Source: Zygaena filipendulae (Eukaryota; Arthropoda; Insecta; Lepidoptera; Zygaenidae). Taken from it: DNA of 64,000 nucleotides. Of the stretch, positions 18,206-28,574 are shown in pieces; position 1 is the first letter of the stretch, and each line of letters begins with the position of its first letter. Under the pieces are notes generated by a model, which had not been told where the DNA came from, did not search any database, and saw nothing but the letters and a program-made list of their open reading frames with translations. The position numbers and the translations under genes are program-made. The stretch covers positions 10,423,501-10,487,500 of the forward strand of contig OU015662.1 of NCBI GenBank assembly GCA_907165275.2, written 5' to 3'.

Positions 18206-21200
18206 TTAAGCAGTACAACCAAATATTGACTGATTACCCCAGGCGATGGTTGTCACCTTATCTGATTCTAACAACCGCTTATCATCATTGGCTGAAAGAG
18301 CAATTTTATTTACGGATTGAGTAAATATTTCATGCTTGATTGTTTTAAACAAAACGTTTCTTTTTCGAACGACATCACAATTGTATAAGACATGTTTATA
18401 GTCTGATGCATGCAAATTTTTAATTACATTTCGTTTTGTTCCTTTTGCTTTTTTAATCGTTCTGTCTAAAGTTTTAATACAATAAAGCTTTGACCTTAAC
18501 CCTACAAACTCCTTAACTATCTTACCACCCATTTCGTCCTTAAACAACCCAGGAATCTTTTTGTTTACAATTGGCAAACCAAACTTGTTATTGTAATCGT
18601 AACTGCTAGTATCAAAATATTTTAGAAAATTCATTTTAAAATCTCTGTAAACATCTTCTGTCTGTACATTGTAAATAAAACTATCAGTATCAGTATAACA
18701 TACTTCAATACGATTTTCGTAAAATGGCTTTATTACTGAGTAATGGAAGTCATACATATGACTTTTAGAAAGTTCGAGTACAGCAAATCCAATGTAGATC
18801 GGCTTGTTTAGAACAACCCTTGAACGTTTCATTTGTATTGCTACTAGGTCATCAGAAAATATTGATGCGCTGTGAAAATTTGGGTTCGCTATCAACTTCT
18901 CGGCACCAATAAATTTTTTTGTTTGGTTATTCATGTCTGACCACTTATTTACCAATCGTACATCTACCCATTGTTCTGTGTTTTCCAATGTTTTTCCAAA
19001 TATACTATTATTTAACAATTTAAAAAAATCTTGTTCAAAAACAGATTGAGCTCTTTGACGCAGCTCAGTATTAAGGTCTATATATTGTTTTAAAAAATTA
19101 CTTTGTTTGAAAGTTATAGCTCGATGGATTTTTCTCAAAACCAAACCATGTTCTAAGCATTTTTTAAGGTGAACGTAATGAATAACGTAGTGATATTTGT
19201 CATATAAGTTGGGTATTAATTTTTTTGTTTTTCCTGTGGGAGATTTAATTTTTTCAGGACAAAATGGAAAATCATTGTGTTGGGTGTGTAAATTTGGAGG
19301 ATAAAATAAATCAACCTCAAGAATAAAGCCATTTTCAGCGTCATCCGTAATGTGTATTATATTTAACTCTAACTTCTTAATTTCACTATCGCTTAAAAAT
19401 CTGAAGTCTGAATGAGGTAATGTTTGACACATACTATATCCGTACAAATTATTACAATCTAAATACATAATGTACGAGCTTGGCGTAGAGGGGTCAAAAG
19501 TTTCCAGATATCTATGATTAGCTTTAGCGTGTCGTTTGGAGCACATGCAAACGCCACCTCTAATACCTTGTTGTATCAAACGAAAAATTTCTAAATCACT
19601 TATAAGTTCCAACCGAACGCGAGTTTTTAAAAGCATTGCATCAAATGAAAGACTTGGTGCAGTAAGATAAAAGGCGGGATCGAGTTGATAATATTGTTTA
19701 CATGTTAATCTAAAATTTTCATAGATATCAGTCAACAAAAGGACGTCTGACTCGAGATACAAATCAGTAAATTGACCCATATTATTAATAGAAAACTCAA
19801 GCCACATCGCTCGAGCGTGTTCGTAATCTTCATCGGTAATTGACTCATTCGTAAGCGAGTTAAAAAAACGGTCTTTAGACGGTAAACAGGTATCAGCATA
19901 TCGTTCCCAACTAGACATGTAATCATATGGATACACTCCTTTTCGAGTGAGCAGATTAAAGTGTTTTTCATCAGGATAGTAAAATTTTAAGTATCTAAAT
20001 TCATCCTTTTTCATGGTTGCGGCTAACTTTTCTAAGCTTGTCCCCAAAAACTTGAATGAATCCACAAATCTTATTTGAAAATAATCTTGTCCAGAAATCG
20101 GAATAAACTTTGTGAAAGAAATATAGTTTTCTTTTGTTTTCGGTATTACCTTAATAGACCCGGGGGCTTTTCCTAATTCTTTGATAAAAAGATGACAATC
20201 ATAACCCGACAGGTTATGAAAGACAACAGGCAAGAACTTTGGTACTTGATATTTTAAATTACAGTAACTATGAGCAGCGCCACGGAACTGTCCTGTCAAA
20301 TGACAATGATCACGAACTTTATCTACTGTTATTAGACCCTCGCAAATGTGACAAGTCTCTGCGTTCTCATAATTATAAGCATCAGTATCAGTAAAAACCA
20401 TAGGCACGTTTTTATTTAATATTTCGCTGATTTTCTTTGCATCGTCACAAATAGATTTAACAAACTTATCTGCACAATCACGTCCTCTATATGAGGTTAT
20501 GTGGTTGTATCGTGAATCTACTGTACAAACGAGGTGATAGGCAAAAGCTACAGGTACATGTCGCTGTTGAGTCACTGTAGAAGATTTTAACGGATCGGGT
20601 TCGCAACTATCGTAAGTTTCGAGCATAGCTTCAAAATCTGCATAAACAACAAAAGGAACGTTTTGCTTTCGGTCATAATTTTTAAATTCTATAAAGGAAC
20701 CTTTTGGAGGTAATTCGGTAGCCACACCTCCGCAGATATGAGAACATAACTGATCGTTCGAGTTGAAAAATTGTAAACAATGATCGCAAAAGTGCAATTT
20801 GTTACAATGCTTAGTAATTTGACTTCTAACAAGACGCGACAGATCCTTTATCAAACAGTAATGCGACATATCACCTTCTTCAAGATAAAGTAAGTGAATA
20901 ACTTTTTTGTTCAATGCGTCTGATTTGTAAAGTGGACCGACCACTAACTTCTTATCATTTAAACCGTATACAAAAATACATATATGCGGATTGTTCTGTT
21001 CAAACCGAGCGATGTCTGAGAAACTCATTGGGAACGATAAGCCATCCACGTTCAACACGTCATTAAATTTAGGATAAGATGAAACTCTATCAGAATGACG
21101 TTGAGCAGGATACAAAGCAGCAGTTACTGACCATAAAAAACAAAAATTATCATTATTCTTTATATTTAAACAGGCTTTTTTTGATTTGATTAAAGCCGGC

Positions 21201-21727
21201 AACTCAATGAAACTTGAACCACGCAAAGGCTGATATTTGTTTATGTTAACTTCTAAATGGGAATTATGCAAAAATGTCCAACCACTATCACGCTCTTGAA
21301 ATTCACTTGCTTTTTTGATCAAACTGGTTTTTACCTCGAAAAATAAAGTATCAAGATTGCAATTTTGATAAAGAGTAAAATTTTTCGTGCCAAATGATTT
21401 TATCTCTTGGGAATCATTTTTTAACAAGAGAAAAACCCCAAAATATTCGAAATTGGCCTTGACACAGTGATGTTGCTTAAGTGACATTTCAATTAACGAC
21501 TTGATTTTAGTTTGTATATGATCTAAAAAACTTTCTATTGAAGTCCGATCCTCAGAATCCGATGAGGTAACTTTGTATGAGGCTATTCGGTTGCGAAAAG
21601 CGGAATTAATTTTGAAGATACCTTCACTTAATGTAGAATAATTTTTATTTTTATGATCAGTACTTCGCAAGTGACCTATCCAACGAACACGACTAACAAA
21701 AACTTTACAATCTTCGCAATACGGCAT
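18206..21727 (-). CDS. POLB: Protein-primed family B DNA polymerase
   Basis: 1173 aa, uninterrupted. The N-terminus has a C2H2-like finger (C4, C7, H19, H25). The 3'-5' exonuclease motifs are visible: Exo I DFE at D364, Exo II YD at D510, Exo III with D661. Between Exo I and Exo II lies a C-x2-C ... DHCHLTGxxRGxxHxxCN module resembling a treble-clef recombination endonuclease fold, common in this polymerase group. Polymerase motif A has D757 (DCNNLYG), motif B has N907-S908 (KLLNNSIFGK), and motif C reads YTDTD at 1011-1015. All catalytic residues are present, so the enzyme should be able to replicate the linear element from its protein-capped ends. An initiator-like TCATTC lies shortly upstream without a clear TATA. 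Confidence 0.96.
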   Translation of the reverse strand: MPYCEDCKVFVSRVRWIGHLRSTDHKNKNYSTLSEGIFKINSAFRNRIASYKVTSSDSEDRTSIESFLDHIQTKIKSLIEMSLKQHHCVKANFEYFGVFLLLKNDSQEIKSFGTKNFTLYQNCNLDTLFFEVKTSLIKKASEFQERDSGWTFLHNSHLEVNINKYQPLRGSSFIELPALIKSKKACLNIKNNDNFCFLWSVTAALYPAQRHSDRVSSYPKFNDVLNVDGLSFPMSFSDIARFEQNNPHICIFVYGLNDKKLVVGPLYKSDALNKKVIHLLYLEEGDMSHYCLIKDLSRLVRSQITKHCNKLHFCDHCLQFFNSNDQLCSHICGGVATELPPKGSFIEFKNYDRKQNVPFVVYADFEAMLETYDSCEPDPLKSSTVTQQRHVPVAFAYHLVCTVDSRYNHITSYRGRDCADKFVKSICDDAKKISEILNKNVPMVFTDTDAYNYENAETCHICEGLITVDKVRDHCHLTGQFRGAAHSYCNLKYQVPKFLPVVFHNLSGYDCHLFIKELGKAPGSIKVIPKTKENYISFTKFIPISGQDYFQIRFVDSFKFLGTSLEKLAATMKKDEFRYLKFYYPDEKHFNLLTRKGVYPYDYMSSWERYADTCLPSKDRFFNSLTNESITDEDYEHARAMWLEFSINNMGQFTDLYLESDVLLLTDIYENFRLTCKQYYQLDPAFYLTAPSLSFDAMLLKTRVRLELISDLEIFRLIQQGIRGGVCMCSKRHAKANHRYLETFDPSTPSSYIMYLDCNNLYGYSMCQTLPHSDFRFLSDSEIKKLELNIIHITDDAENGFILEVDLFYPPNLHTQHNDFPFCPEKIKSPTGKTKKLIPNLYDKYHYVIHYVHLKKCLEHGLVLRKIHRAITFKQSNFLKQYIDLNTELRQRAQSVFEQDFFKLLNNSIFGKTLENTEQWVDVRLVNKWSDMNNQTKKFIGAEKLIANPNFHSASIFSDDLVAIQMKRSRVVLNKPIYIGFAVLELSKSHMYDFHYSVIKPFYENRIEVCYTDTDSFIYNVQTEDVYRDFKMNFLKYFDTSSYDYNNKFGLPIVNKKIPGLFKDEMGGKIVKEFVGLRSKLYCIKTLDRTIKKAKGTKRNVIKNLHASDYKHVLYNCDVVRKRNVLFKTIKHEIFTQSVNKIALSANDDKRLLESDKVTTIAWGNQSIFGCTA

Positions 21728-21835
21728 TATTTATGTTAAATTACTATGAATGACAATAAAAAGTAAAACTAAATGGAGATAGGTACTCCGCAGAAGCTTG
21801 TAAAATACAGTGTAGGTGAAAATAATTTAAATTAT

Positions 21836-23325
21836 CTACTTAAAACCTTTGTCACTAAAAAATACAGGTTCGCTATCAGTAAACAGCTCGTGTGCTTTGT
21901 GCATGAACTTTTGCAAGGCTTCCCATTGCGAAGTATCCCGATTTAATTTTAATTTCAAAGCCACTTGCGCTGACCGCCACCGTTGATCTGGCTGTGCGGT
22001 CGCAGCCTCTTCAGTATTATAAACTCGTACCTCTATATAAAAATCTCCTTCCAGATGTTTATCCCGGCGAACTTTCCCGCCGGGGACTCGAGTGCTGAGG
22101 TAGGTCTGGAGGCCGGTGTTGGTAGACAGCTTATTTGTTTGTTTTGTCACCGGCTCCAGACCGAAGAGGCCTCGTTCGTATTCCGAGCTGTAAAAAATAA
22201 AAATAAAAAAATGTTACACAAATTAAGCGATATTACCCATTAACTACCTAAAAGTCTAAAATATAAAATATTATAAATAATGAACAAGTTAAATTTTAAA
22301 ATCAATTATTTAGTTTGTAACTTATAATAAGTAAGTTGGTTCACAGTAACCGGTTAATAAGGCTACTGCTGTAAAAAATATATATAAATGTATAGTATAA
22401 AAAACTCAAGCCACTACAAAAATTGTCGTGGTTCGATAGCAAAACAGATGGACAACACGGCACAACACACAAGAAATAAAGTTCAAAACAGACATTTAAA
22501 AATACTAATAGGTATTCAATGTAAAATTTCTATTTACCTACCTCGTTGAGGTCGACGCACTCCTGCTGTCGCTGCTGTGGCTATTGGTGTTAGGCTTCTT
22601 TTTGGATCTGTAAAATACATTTGGATTTTTTCATTATTGCATAAATCCCCCAGTGCAAAATCATATTAAACTAAAAAATCTTATTAAACAGTGCATAAAC
22701 TATTCTTACCTAACTGACGATGCCGAAGCCTCTAGCGCTCTTTTCGGTGTCTTTTTTTTAGGCTTTTCTACCGGCGCGGCAGCCACTGCACCCTGGAGCT
22801 CATCCGATGAATACTCAATATCCGACCTGAAATTTAAAACATTATTTGTTATAATTTTTATTTATTTATTTTTTATAGTACACAACACAGATAACATGTT
22901 CTTAAACACATTTTATCTTGCCAAACAATTTAAATCAGATGCGTATCCTAAATTATGTGTACCTAATTAGTTAACACAATGACTTTACAACAACTTCACA
23001 AAATAACTATACACGATAACTTTAAAAAACATAATATAGAACCTCCAAATTATTCTCAATAAATTAGAATAAAATGTAAATAATGCAAGTACTTACGTAC
23101 ATTTTGATTTATCCTTACTGCTTTATTACCAGCGTCGATGCACTTTAATCAAGAGATGAATTAATTATAATGCCATTTAATTGACACCTGTGTTTTTATA
23201 GAGCAAAAAAAACAAAATAAGCAAAATGTCTTTACCACAGATGATGGAACGAACTAGATATGGCATCGAGCGTAACGTAACGAATTCGGTTCTGAGTAAA
23301 AACGTGTACCCACTTACTTTTTCAT
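21836..23325 (-). CDS. Multi-exon Polinton gene of unknown function
   Basis: A spliced reading frame on the minus strand joins 22710-22826, 22542-22607 and 21836-22187 through good GT-AG borders, all in phase 2. The 5' end can be completed by an 8-nt coding exon at 23318-23325 (ATG plus five bases, then GTAAGTGG). That exon joins in frame either directly to 22826 or through a 21-nt microexon at 23097-23117, which has a strong donor (GTAAGT) but a poor acceptor. The product is about 180-190 aa: a serine-rich, lysine-rich N-terminal half (KPKKKTPKR, SKKKPN) and a C-terminal part with strands and a helix (FYIEVRVYN, VALKLKLN). No family is recognised. The basic tract suggests nuclear location. 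Exons 2-4 are well supported, the first two less so. Confidence 0.6.
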
Positions 23326-23330
23326 GAACA

Positions 23331-23399
23331 CATTGATTTGCGTTATACGATTGCAAAATAAAAGTAGATTTTCGAAATATAGGTAACCAAAATTAAAAC
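23331..23399. repeat. Direct repeat, left of the IAP gene
   Basis: An imperfect ~68-bp match to 24274-24340 in the same orientation: CATTGA(T/A)TT(G/A)CGTTAT, CGATTGCA(A/G)AATA, TTTTCGAAATATA and AAAATT(A/G)AAAC. The two copies bracket the inhibitor-of-apoptosis gene. This copy lies just upstream of the short first exon of the minus-strand spliced gene, so it may also be promoter sequence. Confidence 0.7.
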
Positions 23400-23585
23400 C
23401 TCGAAAACAGTAACTAAGTATTTGTTCCTTGAAATAAAAATATGCACAAGAGCATTTGTGTTTATAATTTCCGCTGATATCCCCTCCACGCCTCTTTCTA
23501 TTATTTTACCTACCATAAATTGCACCGACTGCCCCGACAAACTTTGAGCGTGACTCATTTGTATACAGCGTACTACACCGATAAG

Positions 23586-24158
23586 ATGGCTAAAACTCCT
23601 AGCGCCATGTCGAGTGAGGAGGAACGTTTAAACTCATTTGTAAATTGGCCACTGGCATACTTGTCACCGGAAAGTTTGGCAAAAAGTGGTTTCTATTTCA
23701 TAGGTCGCGGTGACGAAGTGCGTTGTGCGTTCTGCAATGTCGAGATAATGAATTGGTTGCAACTCGACGAACCTGACCAAGAACACAGGCGGTGGTCACC
23801 GCGGTGTCCACTATTTCGCTCCATTGCTGATACATCATTTGATCGCGACGAGTGCGGCATGTTCGGTGCAGATACCAATTATATAGACCCCCACGTTAAG
23901 ACGCTTAGGGAACATGCGCAAAAAGAGCACCACCACAACAACGTTGTCGTCAACACCACTACGCAAGTTCCTCACGAAACTGACGAGAAAATGTGCCAGG
24001 TAGACAAGTGTTGTAAAGTTTGTTTCGATGAAGAGTGCAATGTATGTTTGACGCCGTGCGGACATGTGGTTGCATGCGCCGCGTGTAGTTTTTCTATTCA
24101 TAATTGTCCAGTGTGTAGACGTCCTATTGTAAATGTTGTAAGGTTGTATTTCTCTTGA
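23586..24158 (+). CDS. IAP: Inhibitor of apoptosis protein, one BIR plus RING (Polinton cargo)
   Basis: 190 aa from the ATG at 23586; the frame extends upstream only from non-ATG codons. A single BIR domain occupies residues about 14-80 with zinc ligands C47, C50, H67 and C74. A C-terminal C3HC4 RING has C143, C146, C158, H160, C164, C167, C174 and C177 in textbook spacing. This architecture is that of insect and baculovirus IAPs, which bind caspases through the BIR and act as E3 ubiquitin ligases through the RING, blocking cell suicide. Inside a Polinton it is accessory cargo, probably captured from an insect or a large DNA virus, and would favour survival of the replicating cell. Both zinc sites are complete. 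Direct repeats flank the gene. Confidence 0.93.
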   Translation: MAKTPSAMSSEEERLNSFVNWPLAYLSPESLAKSGFYFIGRGDEVRCAFCNVEIMNWLQLDEPDQEHRRWSPRCPLFRSIADTSFDRDECGMFGADTNYIDPHVKTLREHAQKEHHHNNVVVNTTTQVPHETDEKMCQVDKCCKVCFDEECNVCLTPCGHVVACAACSFSIHNCPVCRRPIVNVVRLYFS

Positions 24159-24273
24159 ATGAAAAACAATAATTTAAAGTATTTTTTTGGTAAATACCTG
24201 TTATGACATTTTTGTTTGGATTAAACACGCTAAATATATATTATCGTTGTGTGTATTATTTATTCCCGATGTA

Positions 24274-24340
24274 CATTGAATTACGTTATGCGATTGCAGA
24301 ATACAAGTATATTTTTCGAAATATAACCGAAAATTGAAAC
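24274..24340. repeat. Direct repeat, right of the IAP gene
   Basis: Second copy of the ~68-bp repeat at 23331-23399, 115 bp past the IAP stop codon. Gaps and substitutions amount to roughly a fifth of positions by eye. Confidence 0.7.
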
Positions 24341-25486
24341 TTAAAAAATGTAAATGTACCTACTTGTTAAAATAAAATTTCAAACTTATTAAGGAATGGA
24401 CTAGATTCATAAGTTTCTCATTAATATGCCGCATCTATTATGTGTCGAGTGCAATGGTTCAATTATTTCCATTGTAACAAGTTACTGCATGCCAAGCAAA
24501 TACTTACTTATCGGTATCACCAATGATACTATTCTCATGTATTACTACTACCAGTTATTTCCTCGGTTTCGCTCACATGAATTCCAAACTCTCTCAGACA
24601 TTTTTTTTTTTACGGAATGATAAGTAGGTATGGCATTTTTGAACCCAAAGTATAAGTAGGTATATCAAATTTTATGAAAAACCTTTCAACAATTCTGAAG
24701 ATTGTTTGGATGGATAGAGATAAAAAAATATAGAACATTTAAATGGTTATTAATGTTTTTACAAATGCAAATAACACTCAGTTGAGTTTTTTAGAACAGA
24801 GTTATCTCGATATTACAGACAGAAAATCGTATTTTAGTTATATTTAGATCCAACTTGATGGGAAAGCGACGGCGCGCGATGACATTTCAGCGAATTTTAT
24901 AAATAATAAACATGCGCGGACCGTGGAACCGTGGTGATCAGCACTTTAGAGTTATGAGAACAATAAGTATACGTACTGATTGCAGAAACAGTACCTACAA
25001 ACGATAAGTGCTTGAAGTCATAAAAATTATATTTTATACCTCTTAAATATATTATAAGCAAATATTTTTTGTAAACCGCGGGAAATAGTTCCAGCTTTAA
25101 GAACTCGTTATCACTGTCATAATTTCCAAATAGACCAAAATTCATGAGTTTTCGTATTTCGTTTTTCTACATAATAATTTATGTTTTGCGTTAAATTCTC
25201 AGATTAACTGTATGTTTATTAATGCAACGTAATAAAGACATACATGAACCATTTAAACAGAAACATGTGTGGTTATTACATATTTGCTAACCGTACCGAA
25301 TGTCAAAGGTAAGTAAAAAAATAAAGATAAGTAGTAAGCGAAGCGAAGGGAAACATACAGTACAGTACAGTCTCTGCTGTTGCGATTTAGACATTGCGAG
25401 TGCTTAGAATCTTTGTGTTCACTGCGTAAAGTTATGGTGTCCTCGAGTCAATCTGATCACAAAATATGTGCTTTATTTATAACTCA

Positions 25487-25640
25487 GTGACGACTTGAGC
25501 AATCTAGCCCTAGTTTCTGATTTACAGAAGATCGTTGAGCCAATCTGGTGCCGAATTTGATTCGGCGACGACTTGAGCAATCTAGCCTGAAAATCTGAAA
25601 CTTTGAAGATCGTTGAGCCAATCTGGTACTGAGTTTAAAT
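25487..25640. repeat. 78-bp direct repeat with ~39-bp sub-units
   Basis: GACGACTTGAGCAATCTAGCC at 25489 and 25567 and GATCGTTGAGCCAATCTGGT in each unit show two tandem 78-bp copies. Each is itself two related half-units sharing TTGAGC-AATCTRG. A further partial unit (CGAGTCAATCTG) lies just upstream near 25445. Position near one end of the element suggests a binding-site array, but there is no proof. Confidence 0.7.
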
Positions 25641-26029
25641 ATATGCTTTACATAACTGTGGAGAGACACCTGACAATATAGTGAACATAATAGTTTCTAA
25701 CATAAGTATAATTCAATTATTAAATTCAAAGTTTTTACGTATAACTTGTATGTGCTTATGTGTGATGAAAATACTTAATAGTTCACATGATGGTTCCGCG
25801 GTATACAGGCAGATAGTTCAGGTATGTTTTTATTTATTCATAATTTGGTAACTAAACATGCAAACGGGTTATTATTGTTTGTTTTTTGTTGTACGATCGA
25901 CATGTGAATCTTTGCATGATCCATATGACAGATACATTTTTTAAATCAGTATATTATAATAATTATTGTTTTCACCGCTCCTGGCGAAAGAACGACATTC
26001 GTTGTTTTGTTGCATGGTTGATCAAATAA

Positions 26030-26167
26030 ATGATCGATCCGACAAGTGAATCATTTTGATTGGTATATATTGTATGGTCTGGACCATCGGAGTGATTTCG
26101 CGAGCGAGCACGTGCTCGCTCATTGCGAAAGAACGAAGTGGTCCAGAACATACAATATATACCTACT
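26030..26167 (-). repeat. Right terminal inverted repeat of the Polinton
   Basis: Reverse complement identical by eye to 9318-9455 over 138 bp, including the CACGTG-centred palindrome. Identity ends abruptly at ATCAT, after which the two subterminal regions differ. Confidence 0.92.
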
Positions 26168-26173
26168 TAGCCC
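26168..26173. repeat. Right target-site duplication TAGCCC
   Basis: TAGCCC directly after the terminal ACCTACT, matching 9312-9317 exactly. Confidence 0.92.
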
Positions 26174-26264
26174 CTCAAAGCCGAGGAAAGTCCAAGTAAA
26201 TTGACTTCTACATAAATATATATCTACATAAAGAAGTAAAGTTGCAGACGCAATTACATGATGA

Positions 26265-26445
26265 GGGCCCTCCCTTAGGGGTTGAATTTTCAGAAATCCC
26301 TTTCCTATCGGATGCCTGCGTCATACAAAGAACACACCCTCCAAGTTTCAGGTCTCTACGATCAGCGGTTTAGACTTTAGGCCATGCGTTGATCCATCAG
26401 TCAGACATTCAGGACAAAGCATTTCATATATTGTATAGACTGATG
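26265..26445 (+). repeat. Interspersed repeat family 3 copy
   Basis: Shares AAAGAACACACCCTCCAAGT, CGATCAGCGGTT, GCGTTGATC and ACATTCAGGACAAAGCATTT with 6800-7010. Confidence 0.55.
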
Positions 26446-26742
26446 TATTTTAGATAGCTACGAACAATTTAGGTAGGTACCTATGGAATAATAAATAGGA
26501 AACTTTCATCCTTGATATAAAGAGTTCCTGCGGGAATCTCGAAATTGACGCGAGTGATTACGTAGGGAGTAAGTAGCTACTAGCTACATACTACTTAGTA
26601 GGAAATAAAATGACACGGGGCGGTTCAAAATGAAATCCAATAGGTACTTGAGTGTTCGATCCGCGGATCCAATATAATAGGCACCTACATAATAGTTATA
26701 GTACCTAAAAGCTTTTTCGGCAAAATACTTATTAAGTACCTA

Positions 26743-27093
26743 TACAACGTGTTAATGAATTAACTGAAAATTAGAAAGTAGTTTGCTCAGAATCGACTAG
26801 CGAATCGATCACACTAGGTTTTAATATAGGTTATATTTTTTCATTTTTACTAGCCCATTTCTAAATTATTTATAATACAATATTTGGCCCGTACGCCGCC
26901 CGCAGCAAAAAAATTCGAACCGGTAGGCGCGGGCGTAGCGCTCGGAATTTCGTAGATAGGTCACCTCCAAACTAATGTTGAATAACTTTTAATGTATAAA
27001 TGTTTTTGACACAAAATATATTTTAATCATATTATTGTTTATTTTTTTAAATGGAGTGTATCAGGTTTTCAGTTAATTCATTAACACGTTGTA
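26743..27093. mobile_element. 351-bp MITE with ~28-bp terminal inverted repeats and TA duplication
   Basis: Left end TACAACGTGTTAATGAATTA..., right end ...TAATTCATTAACACGTTGTA. The arms match for about 28 bp, and TA flanks both ends (26741-26742 and 27094-27095). TA duplications point to a Tc1/mariner-driven non-autonomous element. No coding capacity. Confidence 0.75.
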
Positions 27094-28574
27094 TAAAAAA
27101 ACAACACTGTCTCGAAGATTTTATTAACAATTTGCGATGCAAGACGTGTTCGCCTGCTTTCAAGGCTGTGTGCTTATTCAGCAGGTAATGCTATAAAACA
27201 ACAAACCTCGCAAGGATAGGTGCCGTGGATGCATCGACCTCGCTATTGCGAAAGTACTTATGTGGTATATGCATAGAACACCTAGATTTGTATCTTTGTC
27301 CGTGCGTTTTATATTATAGGTAGGTATAGGTAGGTACTTACCGAAAAAAGTTCAATGCACTACATAGGTACCTACTTACTTAATATTTATAAAAACTACT
27401 TTTCTAAGATCTTATTTCTCCTAACATACTTTTCAAACCATATCTCAGTCTCAATCTCAGTGAGAAAAATCAATATTATAATATGTAGGTATCTATCTAA
27501 ACTATATAACTGATTGCGTTAGATAATAAGCTGTATTTAACCACGTACCTAACGAATTGAAACTACCTACACGCTAAAAAAACTTGAAAATGAACTTTAG
27601 CTCGATGGCGGTACGTGCAATCATTGTAGACGCTAAAAATAAGCTGTTAGAAAACTTATTGTTGTCATGATTAACAATAATTATGCAGTCCGATATTAAA
27701 TTACAGGTTATGTCATAGATGGAATGAATTATATTATTTATTGTTAGTTATGTAACCTGTACCTACCTATTTTTTAATCAAAACTGATAGTGAAAATATT
27801 AAATGCTATGCCGTGTGGTTTCAGTCTATACCATAGAGATATTACGAGTTATACGAGATACCGAAAACTAGCCAAGTTGTAGATATCTAAGCTCCTATGG
27901 ATTTTAAGGTTATCTACAAAAAATTAGCACCCTACATATTTAGATCTCAGTTCTTTGTCGGCGAAGTCGACAGCCAAACATAATAATAATATGCAGCATA
28001 ATATGCTTAATACTGAACTTGGCTTCCACTTTCCCAATTATGTTTTGATGGAATATTAACGTATCAAATACCTATCATTTGAAAATTTCACTAAAACCAA
28101 ATATGTACCTACTCGCACTTACTCAAGTTTTCATCCGTTTCCCAGCTTACATCAGCGGTATTTGATCAGTATGTAAAGTGTATGGCGATTTGTGACATCC
28201 ATATTTATGTATACTTGCACGCGTGTTTGTTGAGAAAGTAACAACTTGACTAACGGACTTACATATTATTTTCTATTGGCACAAGTCGTTTGTGAAGTCA
28301 TTCTAAACGATGATATCACCACAATCTATGTATTTAGTCATAGTATTTTTTTTAATTACATTTTTGCGCCCCTGTTAAATTATTTTCAGACTAATAAATA
28401 AGACTCTAATTAATCCTGAATGACTATTGGCAATTTTTTTCCCTCAGATAATAAAATCTAGAGATAAAATAATAAAATAAATTATCATAATTAAATAAAT
28501 TATCATAATTATAATGTTTTCGTCCATTCCAGAATGCCAGTTACGTGATCAACCGGCGCTATTCAAGGGGCAAG

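Larger units (their letters stand above)
24159..26029. other. Right arm of the Polinton without recognised genes
   Basis: Nearly 1.9 kb between the IAP stop and the right TIR. An AATAAA at 24371-24376 could serve the IAP transcript. Open frames are at most ~80 codons without motifs. It holds a direct repeat copy at 24274-24340 and a 78-bp tandem repeat at 25487-25640. Close to the TIR, GTTCTTTCGC-like words echo the terminal repeat. Confidence 0.6.
9318..26167. mobile_element. Complete Maverick/Polinton (adintovirus-like) element, 16,850 bp
   Basis: The element is bounded by 138-bp inverted repeats that I read as identical and by a 6-bp target duplication. It has the full Polinton core: protein-primed type B DNA polymerase, rve integrase, A32-like packaging ATPase, adenain-like cysteine protease, and major and minor capsid proteins. 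It also has a phospholipase A2 protein, a fibre-like repeat protein and a BIR-RING inhibitor of apoptosis. All these frames are uninterrupted, so the insertion is probably recent. Capsid genes plus polymerase make a virion-forming life cycle possible, as proposed for Polintons in general, but the sequence does not prove it. Structural genes lie on + and replication genes on - in the centre. Confidence 0.95.
26174..28532. other. Non-coding host DNA between Polinton and the pseudokinase gene
   Basis: No exon with motif or good splice borders was found. It contains a family 3 repeat (26265-26445), a 351-bp TA-flanked MITE (26743-27093) and AT-rich sequence. A 5' untranslated exon of the downstream pseudokinase gene is expected somewhere here because its first coding exon begins with a splice acceptor. 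Confidence 0.5.

Noticed and set aside
23226..23327. Short + frame of 33 codons starting at an ATG
   Set aside because: No motif, no promoter and ends in the direct repeat; it overlaps the first exon of the minus-strand spliced gene.
23586..24158. Baculovirus or nudivirus origin of the whole region because of the IAP
   Set aside because: TIRs, the 6-bp duplication and the gene set are those of a Polinton; only the IAP resembles baculovirus cargo.
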